DNA of 64,000 nt from assembly GCF_022581195.2 (NCBI RefSeq), contig NC_061463.1, positions 4,588,001-4,652,000 on the forward strand. Direction: 5' to 3'. Origin of the DNA: Helicoverpa zea (taxonomy: Eukaryota > Arthropoda > Insecta > Lepidoptera > Noctuidae). Both the position numbers and the translations under genes were made by a program. The stretch's first letter is position 1. Each line of letters begins with the position of its first letter. Of the stretch, positions 37,301-47,208 are shown piece after piece. The notes under the pieces were generated by a model. That model was not told the origin of the DNA, did no database searches, and saw only the letters and a program-made list of their open reading frames with translations.

Positions 37301-38930
37301 TATGACATAACAGAAATACATTAACAAAACAATAAATAATAATTGGACTGAATTAAAATCTGTAATACAGGATAGGTACAAATAAAACGAAAGCGACAAT
37401 ATTAATAACAGCCACTAAATTAACCTCGAATATAAAATTCGCATCTTTAATTTGAATGAATACAATTTTCTGATTAAATCGTACCAAATAATCAACTTGC
37501 CATGTAAAGCATTTTATTCTGCACAGCTTATTGTAATTGCGATAAACGGATTATCGATAACTCCACATTCAATTTAAATGTTCGCTTCCATTAAATCCTG
37601 TCGCTGTCATTATTTGTGTTTTAACATGTTTTATTATTTCTTACTCGAGCTACTAATTAAATTGTCACTTCGTCAATTGTTTCATTGGTCGCTGAAATTA
37701 TATTTTGTGTTTTTGAGAGTACATGGACCATACACATGAACACCGCAGTCCGTAGGGAAATCAGAGTAACGTTGTATGTTCCGTTGTCTATGTCGATAAC
37801 GTCTTCATCAACCATGCTATTCAATCTCTTAGCTGTTCCCTACTCAGTTAATAAATCACCTTCTATACACGAACACTTTCATTTCATTAGCTAAAAGTGT
37901 CGGTTCACACTTTCAATAAACTCCGTTGACCGTTCAAATGCCCTGCTAAAGTGTAGACCCCTTATAAACGCATCGCAAATAAATTAATAGCTTACAAAGT
38001 CGGGTGTTGTGTAAAATCGGGCAACGACTATGTGTCGACGATGCGGTCACAGTGGCTGCTATAAAGCTACGCTTCCTTAGCACGAGCTTCGGAGTAACCA
38101 AGATAAGTTGACCTGCAATCAGTGGCTCTATCAACCTTATCACTTGGAACATAGGACTCGTTTTTGTTCGGTGGTGGGTCGAGTTATTCTGGTAGGTATG
38201 CCTTGTAGTGTTTGGTAACAGCGTGCGAAATAAACTATGATAACACTAAGGTATGTGGTCTTTGGTGTTAAATTTCCTCTTGTACAGAGTATGAGGCTGT
38301 TCTGGACATGGATTTTGTCAGCACAATAGATTGGTTTCCGATACGGCAACCATCGTAGATCCAGATCAATTTCAATTTTCTCGCAGTTATCTTAATCGTT
38401 TTATTAATTGACGCCCTTTATATTAATCGATTGATTTATGATGTTATAATGTTCGATACAAGTTACTTGAGAGAATTGACCGGGAATTTTCTGTATTGGC
38501 GGAATGAAGGAATTTATCGCGGTTTTGTAATTTAGGAATTTATAACAATGAAAGCTCTGAAATTGTTGCTAAAACATTCACAGAATGTTTTTTGTTATGT
38601 TTAATAAATTATATAATTCAAACCTCATGTTCCTATAAAATATAGGAAAAGAAGTTGCCTACCAATGAATAAACTTCCCTTTTAATGGGGTACTATAAAA
38701 TAAAACATTTTTTGACGCATTAACTTTGTTTTAATTAAACATTAAAATTTCACGCGAACAGGCACAAAAGAAAAATTATTCCAAAAAGTTTTTACCTTCT
38801 GTTGACACGCACCATAGATATAATATTACTAAACAAGATTGCGCACGCTCAAAATATATATTTACGAAAATGAACTCTATTCTAACGCAATAAGGTACTA
38901 AATTGGTTGCATAATACACAGAGGCAAATC
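34305..38930. other. Long stretch without a recognisable gene or repeat
   Basis: About 4.6 kb with ordinary AT-rich composition. I found no repeat shared with the rest of the window and no coding motif. Open frames at 35812-36093, 36133-36366 and 37685-38349 show no known family. A CRE palindrome lies at 36552-36559. The lack of repeats makes this the best place to look for host regulatory sequence or exons too short to recognise. Confidence 0.4.
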
Positions 38931-39741
38931 CGAGCCGAGCGGGATAGTTCGAACGGAGGCTGTTTGTCTCTTTCTAACACCTTGCCAGCATAAAAAAATG
39001 TTGTGATCAAAAGTTTTGTCTTCCCAAAAACAATTGAATCACTTATATTTTTATCTTATTTTAACAATTGTAAGTCAACAAATTAATAAAAATCGCATTA
39101 ATTTATTCGTATTTATTATTATAAAACATAAACAACATAAATTTTTATTTTGCTTTTTTTTATTTTCTAGCGGTAACCCTGAACATTCTTGGCGCGTAAT
39201 CAGCATTTAAAATTTTGTTTATATTTTTTTTTGTATTAAATCAATTTAAACTGTTAAAATGGTGAAAAAGTGTTGCGTTTCTACTTGCAAAAGTGAATCC
39301 TATGGTGGTTGCAATATATCGTTCCACAGGTTAGCTATAATAATAACATTTTCGTAAACCAAACAACTAGGGTGCCCATGAATTCTTGTAACGAGTCAAA
39401 ATATCGGTGATGGATTTTAAAACTGTTGTACTATTGTTATAGCTTCCCAAAAAATGAAGAAAGGCGACATAAATGGCTCAGCAGTCTATATATGAAGTAG
39501 AAATACAAAAAAAAAACAGTCTTCACTTCGAATCTTCCTGCTTTTATACTGCTAATTTCCGCTAATTATTAAAAGCCTTTATTAGTATCTTAAGGTCACA
39601 AACTGCGTAAGTTAAAACTTCAATACTAATCTGTGTTTAATAATCTTAGCAAATTCGGATTTGTCTCACATAGCTTAATCTCATAGTCACCCTATTAGAA
39701 AGGGACAGACAGCCTCCGTACTAACTGTTTCACTCGGCTCG
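38931..39741. mobile_element. Candidate internally deleted P-element-like transposon with THAP exons
   Basis: Arms of about 51 bases at 38931-38981 (CGAGCCGAGCGGGATAG ... ACGGAGGCTGTTTGTC) and 39691-39741 are inverted repeats with roughly 75-80% identity; the core ACGGAGGCTGT is exact. Between them lie two short exons encoding the first part of a THAP domain. THAP is the DNA-binding domain at the N terminus of P-element transposases, so terminal repeats plus a THAP start suggest a P-type element that lost its catalytic region. No clear 8-base target duplication was found, and the outer ends are uncertain. An old insertion beside an unrelated THAP fragment remains possible. Confidence 0.45.
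39259..39500 (+). pseudogene. THAP zinc-finger N-terminal fragment, two exons
   Basis: Exon 1 (39259-39329) starts at ATG and encodes MVKKCCVSTCKS ... CNISFH. Exon 2 (39443-39500) encodes FPKNEERRHKWLSSLYMK then TAG. They join across a 113-base GT-AG intron (39330-39442, GTTAGC ... TTATAG) through codon AG|C (Ser). Features expected of THAP: Met start, C-x3-C pair at residues 6 and 10, FHxFP with the invariant Pro at 26, and KWL with the invariant Trp at 35. The second zinc pair (C-x2-H) and the AVPTIF end are missing. Either TAG truncates it or a weak donor (GAA|GTAGAA at 39497) leads to an exon I cannot find. THAP domains bind DNA; here it probably derives from a transposase. Confidence 0.6.
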
Positions 39742-40974
39742 TTTTTTGGGTTTATATGCGCAGTCCTGTTTACTAATATTATGTCTATGACACGCACACA
39801 CACAAAAGGTAACCAACCTCTTTGACACGTACACATACACATTTAAAAGGTAACAAGGGTAAATAGGAACAAAGAACGACAAGTACATTTCATTCCATCA
39901 TCATCGGGTTAAAAGAAAGGAATATCTCATAAAGCTCGAATCATCTACCAGCTGTTGTTTGATAAAACGACGTGTTACGTAAAAATGACGCGAAATTGCG
40001 CTGGTTCGTTCAAGGAACTTATGTACGTAGTACGAGTTTCGCACTCGTACTTATTATGTTATCGCGGGAGTTAGGGCTTGGGGCAAGATTTGAGGAAGAC
40101 CGGGTAAAGATAACTGAGTGTATCAGAAAAGAAATAAAAAATAATTGGTGATTAAAACATTAAAATTTCTTCATCTTTATGATATAATATTCTTTAATTT
40201 TATCAAAATGTTAAGTATCTGAAAAGGTGATAGAAAAAGAAATTAGGCCTCCTATACCCACACGGTTTTTCGCAGTGAAAATCGACAGTTAATTCACCGT
40301 CTATAGCCACGATCGTCAGTGTAGTACGGATCATTATGGAAGATTGCAGACAAGAGACCATATAATGGAACGAAAATATTTTCTCACTTCTTATTTTTCT
40401 TACTGCCATGTTTCCAATCTTTGGGGTTGGCGCAATTTTTTTTCCTTTTCCATTTTCCCTAACACTCCTCATATGAGAATATTTTCTTACAAAAAGCCAA
40501 AATCTCTTAACTCGTACCACAGCCGGCATCTTACGCGCTGTTTCCATTACACTGTGACATGCCATTTCTGATGCGTCTTTATAATAAAAATAAAATGTCG
40601 TTGAAGTAGCAATTTGCTCTCGCTTCCTGACGAAGTGTCGGAACATAATATGAAACAACTCTTCTTAGAATTTACAAATAAAATCACTTTTATCTCACTT
40701 TGGTGCTCAAGTTGATACAGTGGTGTTAAGTATAAATTGTATTTGTACAACGTGCTTGACGAAAGTACTACTGAATACATAAACTGCTGCAATTTTATTT
40801 GGTGACAGACTCAAAATACAAGTCGACGACATCATCACGTTATCGTATACGATGCGTCAATCTAAAGTACGTACAGGTCCATAAAACGTCTTTAGTGTTT
40901 GAACAAAACTTGAATAATAAAAGTATGTCTATTTTGGTATAAATATAGGTTCATAATAAATAACTATAAAATAT
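39742..40974. other. AT-rich DNA; no recognised gene
   Basis: A CA-rich patch lies at 39787-39840. The minus-strand frame 40203-40658 (151 codons, starting MFHIMFRHFVRKRE) is the longest unexplained open frame here. I see no zinc-knuckle, transposase, signal-peptide or membrane pattern in it, overlapping frames exist on both strands, and it has no splice or promoter context. I do not call it a gene, but it deserves a database search. Confidence 0.35.
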
Positions 40975-42434
40975 ATATGTTACCGTAAGATTACAAACAT
41001 CGTTAGATTACAATCTATCTCGAGAGATTGTAAACTGTCGAATTATTGTGAACCGTAACATCTGATTGCAATTTAACGCATTATTTTTCGCTATATTATA
41101 ATCTATCGATGAGAAATTGTCAAATTGTCAACTGTCCGAAAGCTCTCTCTGATTGGTCAGTCTTTTTGTAAGATCGACCAATCACGACCAGCCGTTCTGT
41201 TCCTATGGAGTTCCCGTAGAGTTAGGAATGAAATAGAGGTGTCAGTTAAATAAAATAAATGCTCTTCAAAAATTCTTCAAGTATTAAATTTATATAAAAA
41301 TAACTCTTATAAAAATACAGTTAGGTATTTTGTCTTCAAATACAAACTAATATTTAAAAATAAAATAAAAGGGGTGCTAATTAAACAGGCTTCTTTTTAA
41401 TATCATTATTCGCCCCCAAAAATGTATGTTGCCTTGTAAATTACTAAGTCAGCCACAATTAATAAAGCGTCGAGCATCTAAATAATACTATCTTAGCCAC
41501 GAGTTATCTTCCACTCTAAATACAACTCAGCATGATGGTTATTTTTTTGCATCTAAATTTGTAGCATGCATTCTAACAGTAAACTTCTTAAATACTATTA
41601 AATGACATCATAAAAATATTTATTTACCTTCTAATTTTTTAACTCGTACCTACTGAGTTTTTTGTTTAAAATATAACACATCCCATATTAATTGACCCAG
41701 CATGGAAGTAAGCATGCAACATGCAGCAAGCATAACTTCTGTCACGGCTCCGGCGCTGCGGGGCTCCGGCGGTCCCATGCGAGCTTATCGTCGCAGATGG
41801 TTTTCACGCTCACCACCGCAGCTTCGGCTTGCTGGCCGGCAGAGCCGGCCAGCCTCAGCCGCGGCAGCGAGCGCTGAAACTACCTGCGCCTCAGCTCGCA
41901 GGCCGCCTCGCCCCTCCGCGCCTACGCGGTTTTGAATTGCACTCTAGGGGTAGGGCAGACAAGACTACGTGGAGTCGGTTTTGCAGCGATTTGTTTTCGT
42001 CACTAACTTCAATTTTTAATACAATTTTTAATTGTGTGTAATTTGAGTCTTAAAAATTAAGTACAATTTTTGATTTTATAAAAAATTAAACCGTCACTTA
42101 TTTTTGCACGTCAAAGAGCTGTGACACCGGGAGTTGCAAAGAACATTGTCTTTTTTGACGTTCTACCAATCAGCGCGCAAGATGCATTCCGTTCTACGCC
42201 AGTTGACAATTTGACCGCTCTACATCGCTCTCGATCTTACAAAAAGACTGACCAATCAGGGAGAGCTTTCGGACAGTTGACAATTTGACAATTTCTCATC
42301 GATAGATTATAATATAGCGAAAAATAATGCGTTAAATTGCAATCAGGTGTTACGGTTTACAATAATTCGACAGTTTACAATCTCTCGAGATAGATTGTAA
42401 TCTAACGATGTTTGTAATCTTACGGTGACATATA
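40975..42434. mobile_element. 1.45 kb non-autonomous element with about 203-base inverted ends
   Basis: Left arm 40975-41177 (ACCGTAAGATTACAAACATC ... TTTTTGTAAGATCGA) and right arm 42231-42434 are inverted repeats differing at only about five positions. Each arm holds a smaller palindrome (TACAATCTATCTCGAGAGATTGTA). The interior is AT-rich except for a GC-rich island at 41732-41932. No transposase motif is visible. The superfamily is unknown; a TA-type target is possible but not shown. Confidence 0.8.
41732..41932 (+). other. GC-rich island inside the 1.45 kb element
   Basis: Composition changes sharply: CTCCGGCGCTGCGGGGCTCC, GGCCGCCTCGCCCCTCCGCG and similar text. It includes a perfect 10-base hairpin GCTGGCCGGC-AGA-GCCGGCCAGC (41831-41853). 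Three overlapping plus-strand frames are open here, as expected of GC-rich DNA. Arg/Ala/Pro-rich translations show no domain. It may be captured host sequence such as a CpG-rich promoter. Confidence 0.6.
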
Positions 42435-42969
42435 CAACATAAATAAAATACATAATTATCATTTAAACAAATCATCCTTCAAAATCGTCATCCCCCCCAT
42501 CCAAATAAAATTATAATCAAGCTGTATTAAGAAATCCATTACAGCAACACAAATTGTAAAAGATCTTGCGAACAAAAATCAAATTCAACGTAATTGAAAC
42601 ATGAAGGAGATTAGATTCAGAATCATTGGTTTTGATTTAACATAGGAACATTTTATTGAGTTATTTGAAAGGAAAGGTCGGTGCAAAAATGAAAAGCAAT
42701 ATGCTTCAGTGGCTTGGATATTACATGGATAGAATATTGAAGGAAATTATGATGGAAACGATATTTTTGTAGCATGAGTAGAAACACAGAAAGGAAAACC
42801 AACAATGCATGACTAAGTTATTGCTGAAAAACGACGCAATAGGAGATAGGTATACATCAAGATTGGGAATAATAGTTACTTTACTTGCATATCGAACGGC
42901 AAATATAATAATATACCTACGTAGTATCATACGCTCACTAAGAACCATAATTTCACTTAATTAAGCAAC
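42435..42969. other. AT-rich DNA between two elements
   Basis: I see no recognisable feature. The minus-strand frame 42721-42948 is hydrophobic but without a known motif. Confidence 0.4.
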
Positions 42970-42977
42970 ACACCGCG

Positions 42978-43031
42978 TAGCCTAGCACGGAGTGTACCGA
43001 TCTGCGTTATAGTGGCCGTAAGTTCGAATCC
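42978..43031 (+). promoter_or_regulatory. tRNA-like RNA polymerase III A and B boxes in the LINE leader
   Basis: TAGCCTAGCACGG at 42978-42990 fits the A box pattern TRGCNNARYNNGG. AGTTCGAATCC at 43021-43031 matches the B box GGTTCGANTCC except for its first base. The spacing of about 30-45 bases is that of tRNA genes. It is not a functional tRNA as far as I can fold it. It could be a captured tRNA-like promoter in the LINE 5' end, or a SINE head lying next to the LINE. Confidence 0.55.
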
Positions 43032-43094
43032 AACATTAGTCATTCACTTTTTGTGCATATTTAAAAAATCTTTAAATATTAAAATAACAACAAG

Positions 43095-44174
43095 ATGAAC
43101 TTCCTTAACAATATAACGCTTCGTAAAAAAGTGAATAGATGCGATCCAAATATAAGCAATGTCAGTCAAGAATCCACCGACACCTTCGAAGATAGTGTCA
43201 CTGACCTTACGAATGATACGTCGTTAAATGAGGAAGACAAATACAAACAGAAAATTGACCAACTGGAACTGCAACTAAAGAATGCTCTACAACAGATTGA
43301 AGCACTTACTTTAGAGAACTCAACCTTAAAACATGTGAACGATGAACTTAATAAGAAAAATGGTGCAAGTGAAGCAAAAATAAAGACTACTCCGGACAAA
43401 ACTACACTAACTAAAGAGACACAAACTTCGCCAAACATTGAAGATATACATTATCAAGGAAGGAGTATTGAGCATCCGCCTTATCCACCTTTATTGCATA
43501 CCAATGCCCAGTGCACGAATAGCAAGCTACAGCCTGCCAAACATAAAATTAATATACTAAGCACCAATACCAATAATAAAATACTGTCTATATCTGAGAA
43601 AATTCTCTCTGACAACTATAAAATATGTCATTACTTGATGCCACATTGTAATACTGCGCGACTTCTCTCCAACATACAAACAAAAATACAAGACCTTACA
43701 TTGCGTGACTTTTGCGTTATTATGATTGGTGAAGAGGATTTTAGAAATACGAGTGACTACTTAACTATTGTATTAAATCTAAGAGAAACTTTGAAGACTG
43801 TCAAACACACTAATATAATTATCTGTTCTCCGACTTTTAAATATGGATACAATTCAAATTTATATAATTCGAGAGTAGAGTACTTCAACAATTTATTGTA
43901 CCTAGACATTTTAGACCATGAATATGCATTCTTTCTTGACTCTAATAAAAATCTAGAATGCAGTTACGCTATGTTTAACAGTAAAAAAAGCTTTGTTAAT
44001 AATTATGGCATGAGTGTCATTTTCAATGATATTAAACAATATATGATAGATATACTGCAATATGAACCACACATAACGGACGATGTAACGAACAACCATT
44101 ATCAGCTTTCACCGGATGAAAATAATCGATGCCAGCCTGATAAAATTGAAGAAAATACTCTTTTTCGTCTATAA
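43095..44174 (+). CDS. LINE ORF1 protein: coiled coil plus degenerate SGNH-like domain
   Basis: A 359-residue protein. In related LINEs, ORF1 binds the element RNA and forms the ribonucleoprotein. Residues 1-45 are Ser/Thr/Asp-rich; residues about 49-90 are a heptad-like coiled coil (KIDQLELQLKNALQQIEAL). A Lys/Thr linker follows. Residues about 150-330 look like an SGNH-hydrolase (esterase) fold, known from CR1 ORF1 proteins: KINILSTNTNNKILSI at the usual GDS block, CVIMIGEEDF at the usual GxND block, and RVEYFNNLL. The Ser and Asn catalytic residues are not where the family has them, so it is probably inactive. No CCHC knuckle is seen. The start at 43095 is the first ATG after the leader. 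It overlaps ORF2. Confidence 0.85.
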   Translation: MNFLNNITLRKKVNRCDPNISNVSQESTDTFEDSVTDLTNDTSLNEEDKYKQKIDQLELQLKNALQQIEALTLENSTLKHVNDELNKKNGASEAKIKTTPDKTTLTKETQTSPNIEDIHYQGRSIEHPPYPPLLHTNAQCTNSKLQPAKHKINILSTNTNNKILSISEKILSDNYKICHYLMPHCNTARLLSNIQTKIQDLTLRDFCVIMIGEEDFRNTSDYLTIVLNLRETLKTVKHTNIIICSPTFKYGYNSNLYNSRVEYFNNLLYLDILDHEYAFFLDSNKNLECSYAMFNSKKSFVNNYGMSVIFNDIKQYMIDILQYEPHITDDVTNNHYQLSPDENNRCQPDKIEENTLFRL

Positions 44175-47004
44175 CCGCATTAACATAATTCACCAAAATA
44201 TCAGTGGACTTATTTGTAAGTCAGATCTGTTTACCGTTTCCTTAAGTAACCTTATTGATTTAGGCACGAATATTGATGTTTTATGTTTTTCTGAACATAA
44301 TATGATAGAAGATGATGTGCAATTTCTTAATATTCCTAACTATATCTTGGCTTCTTATTTTTGTCGTGATAATCGTAGAGGTGGAACTTGTATTCTTGTG
44401 AAACATAATCTTAAGTTTTCAGTAATTAAGACAATTGAAAAGTACAACATCCCTAATGTAATTGAAAGTTGTGCTATTGAATTATTAGACCATAACATAA
44501 TTATTTTATGTGTGTATAGAGTACCAAAGAGTCAGAACTCTAACAACTATCTTGAAATATTTTTTAATAACTTAAATGATATTCTAACTATCTTAACAAA
44601 AAACATTAATAAAAAAGTAGTAGTATGTGGTGACTTTAATATAGATATGTTAAAAAAGAACAAAAATACGTCTGAATTTGAACACTTGATCTATGGTTTC
44701 AACCTAAAATAGGCAATTAAAGAACCTACGCGGCCAAGTAGTGGCTCTTGCATCGATAACATTTTTCACAATATTCGTGGTGCTCAATCAGAGCTCTTTG
44801 AATTCAGCTTATCTGATCACAAAGCTCAGTATCTATCCTGCCCAGTAAAAAAGACATGTTCATCTGACTATTGGTACACATTCAAACGTGACTACTCAAG
44901 CGCTAACTTACTAAAATTTAAAGAATGCATTGAAGTGATCAAGTTTACAGAAGTATTCGAAACAAAGAGTGCCGAAGAAGCGTTTGCTTTATTCCACAAC
45001 GAATTTAAATTGTTCTATGACCTGTGCTTTCCTCTAATAAAAATAAAATGTAAGACTAAGGCGCGACCGAAATGGCTTTCTAAAGGTATTAAAAGATGTA
45101 GTAAACATAAACGTTCCCTGTTATGGAAATATCGCCTATCCAAGAGCCCGACTGACAAACAAAATTTTAAAACATACTCTTCAAGGTATAAAAAAATTAT
45201 CAATTTAACCCAAAAATCTCAGAACAATTATTTTATTCTGAATTCTACCAATAAGTCTAAAGCAACTTGGTCAGTAATTAATAGTAACAAACCTAAATTC
45301 CCAACTGAAGACATTAAAGAACTGTTAATTGACAATCTTAAAATCACACAACCTTCTAAAATTGCAGAATCGTTTAATAACTACTATGCTGACTTAGCTC
45401 AACCAGAGAGTACTAATAATACCCCGAAAAAGCAAACTTGCACATACAATTCCCCGTTTTCTTTTTTTCTTGGCCCAGTCGATCCAACCGAAATTTTTTC
45501 AATCATAAACAACCTAAAAAATACAAAAAGTACTGGTTATGATGGTATTTGCGTAACAATTTTAAAACAATTCAGTCATATAATCTCACCCATACTGAGT
45601 CACATTATAAATCTCTGCTTTGAACAAGGTACCTTTCCGTCATCTTTAAAAACCACTGTAATTAAGCCAATTCATAAAAAAGATACCAAATCTGAAATGA
45701 AAAATTATAGGCCGATTGCTCTTATCCCTGTATTTTCTAAAATATTTGAAAAGGCTATTTATAACCAACTCTATAACTATTTTGACAAAAACTACATCTT
45801 TTCCGACAAGCAAAAAGGTTTTAGGAAGAATATGTCCATAAACTTAGCTATATATGATTTTCTGAGTATGATCTATCCCAGAGTAGATGCTAGACAGCCG
45901 TCATTCGCTTTGTTTATGGATATGACAAAGGCCTTTGATTTTGTAGACCACTCAATTTTATTGAATAAACTGGAGATATATGGTATCAGAGGCAATGCCC
46001 TTAACTTAATTAAATCATATCTCACTAATAGAACTCAAGTCACGAGTATAACCAAAATTTGTCCTAGGAGTAAAATTGAAACTGAGTATGGATCAGGCCC
46101 TAGAATAGTTAAATTCGGAGTCCCTCAAGGCAGTGTTTTGGGTCCTTTGCTCTTCCTTATATATATTAATGACCTTCCCAACTCAACCAATGATAGAATG
46201 GTGCTATTCGCAGACGATTGCACAGTTGTTTATAATAATGAAAGTGATATCAATAGAAGTATATGTTCCATAATAGAATGGTTGGAGAATAACAACTTAT
46301 TAATAAATATAGATAAAACTAAACTCATGCATTTCAAACAAAAAACCAATCACAAATTAGATACAAAAGTAGAATATTTGGGAAAAGAAGTAGAACTAAC
46401 CACAACAACTAAGTTTCTCGGAGTTCACATAGATAATAACCTGAAGTGGCAAACACACATTGAATTCCTATGCAAAAAAATATCCCAATCGTCTTACAGC
46501 CTCTACCTGCTATCCAAAAAAGTGAGCCTCCCCTCACTACTTGTCGCATACCATGGTTATGTAGTTTCTAGGTTAAGATATGCAATAATCTTTTGGGGTA
46601 ATGCTACTAATTGGGACAAGGTTTTTAAATGCCAAAAGAAATGCGTCCGTGCTATGTGTGGTCTGAAAAAAACTGACAGTTGCAGAGAACACTTAAAAAA
46701 ATTTGGTTTACTTACAGTTCCATCAATTTATATACTAGAATCGGCTCTATTCATAAAACAAAATCCAAAATTATTTACGTTAGAATCTGGAACTCGTAAT
46801 AGAAGTAGAGTATATAATAACGTTAGCAGAAGATTTAAAACCACATTGTATGAAAAAAGTGTTTTCAACATGACCACTAAAATTTATAATAACATTCCAA
46901 AAAATATTAAAGAAATTGAGAATGTAAACATTTTTAAACATAAATTATGTAATTTTTTGATCGATAATTGTTACTACTGTGTTAATGATTTTTTGTCAAA
47001 CTAG
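44116..47004 (+). pseudogene. LINE ORF2: AP endonuclease plus reverse transcriptase, one internal stop
   Basis: The frame runs 962 codons with one TAG at 44710-44712 (codon 199). The endonuclease nicks target DNA and the RT copies the RNA there. Endonuclease motifs: HQNISG (26-31), SEHN with catalytic Glu 60, RRGGT (87-91), GDFN (172-175), SCID (211-214), SDH (233-235); the stop lies inside this domain. RT motifs: NYRPIALIPVFSKIFEK, FMDMTKAFDFVDH (600-612, catalytic Asp 602), GVPQGSVLGPLLF (from 668), FADD (698-701), TKFLGV. All catalytic residues are present on either side of the stop. A CAG or similar codon mutated to TAG is likely. The ATG is the first in this frame after several stops and overlaps ORF1 by 59 bases. 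Confidence 0.92.
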
Positions 47005-47208
47005 GCAATAATTTGCGAAATTAAACTCGGTCCTCATCTCTTTTGTTTTTGTTATTGTGTAATATTAGTTGTGTTTGTATTTTTTTTTTCCTTTTTCTAT
47101 TTGTATGCCCTGTGTGGCAGATCACGGCATGAACATATTATATTTAAGACCTATTATTGTACCTGTGTATCACAAATAAATGATTTGATTTGATTTGATT
47201 TGATTTGA
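47005..47208 (+). other. LINE 3' UTR and (TGATT)n tail
   Basis: After the ORF2 stop, about 175 bases of T-rich UTR contain CCCTGTGTGGCAGATCACGG. They end in TATCACAAATAAA followed by four to five TGATT units at 47181-47208. Short 3' repeats of this kind serve as the reverse-transcription start in CR1/L2 elements. Confidence 0.85.

Larger units (their letters stand above)
42970..47208 (+). mobile_element. Near-complete CR1/L2-type non-LTR retrotransposon
   Basis: Order: leader with a tRNA-like box pair, ORF1, overlapping ORF2 (endonuclease then reverse transcriptase), a 3' UTR of about 200 bases, and a (TGATT)n tail at 47181-47208. AP-type endonuclease, absence of LTRs and a short tandem-repeat tail rather than poly(A) fit the CR1/L2 group. 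ORF2 contains one amber codon and is otherwise open, so the copy is young. The left end is inferred from where the leader text begins and may be some tens of bases off. No target duplication was found, which is usual for CR1. Confidence 0.88.

Noticed and set aside
41692..42041. Three overlapping Arg/Ala/Pro-rich plus-strand frames
   Set aside because: GC-rich DNA has few stops in any frame; there is no domain and they sit inside a transposon.
43166..43438. Minus-strand 90-codon frame rich in Ser and Val
   Set aside because: Antisense to the coiled-coil part of LINE ORF1.
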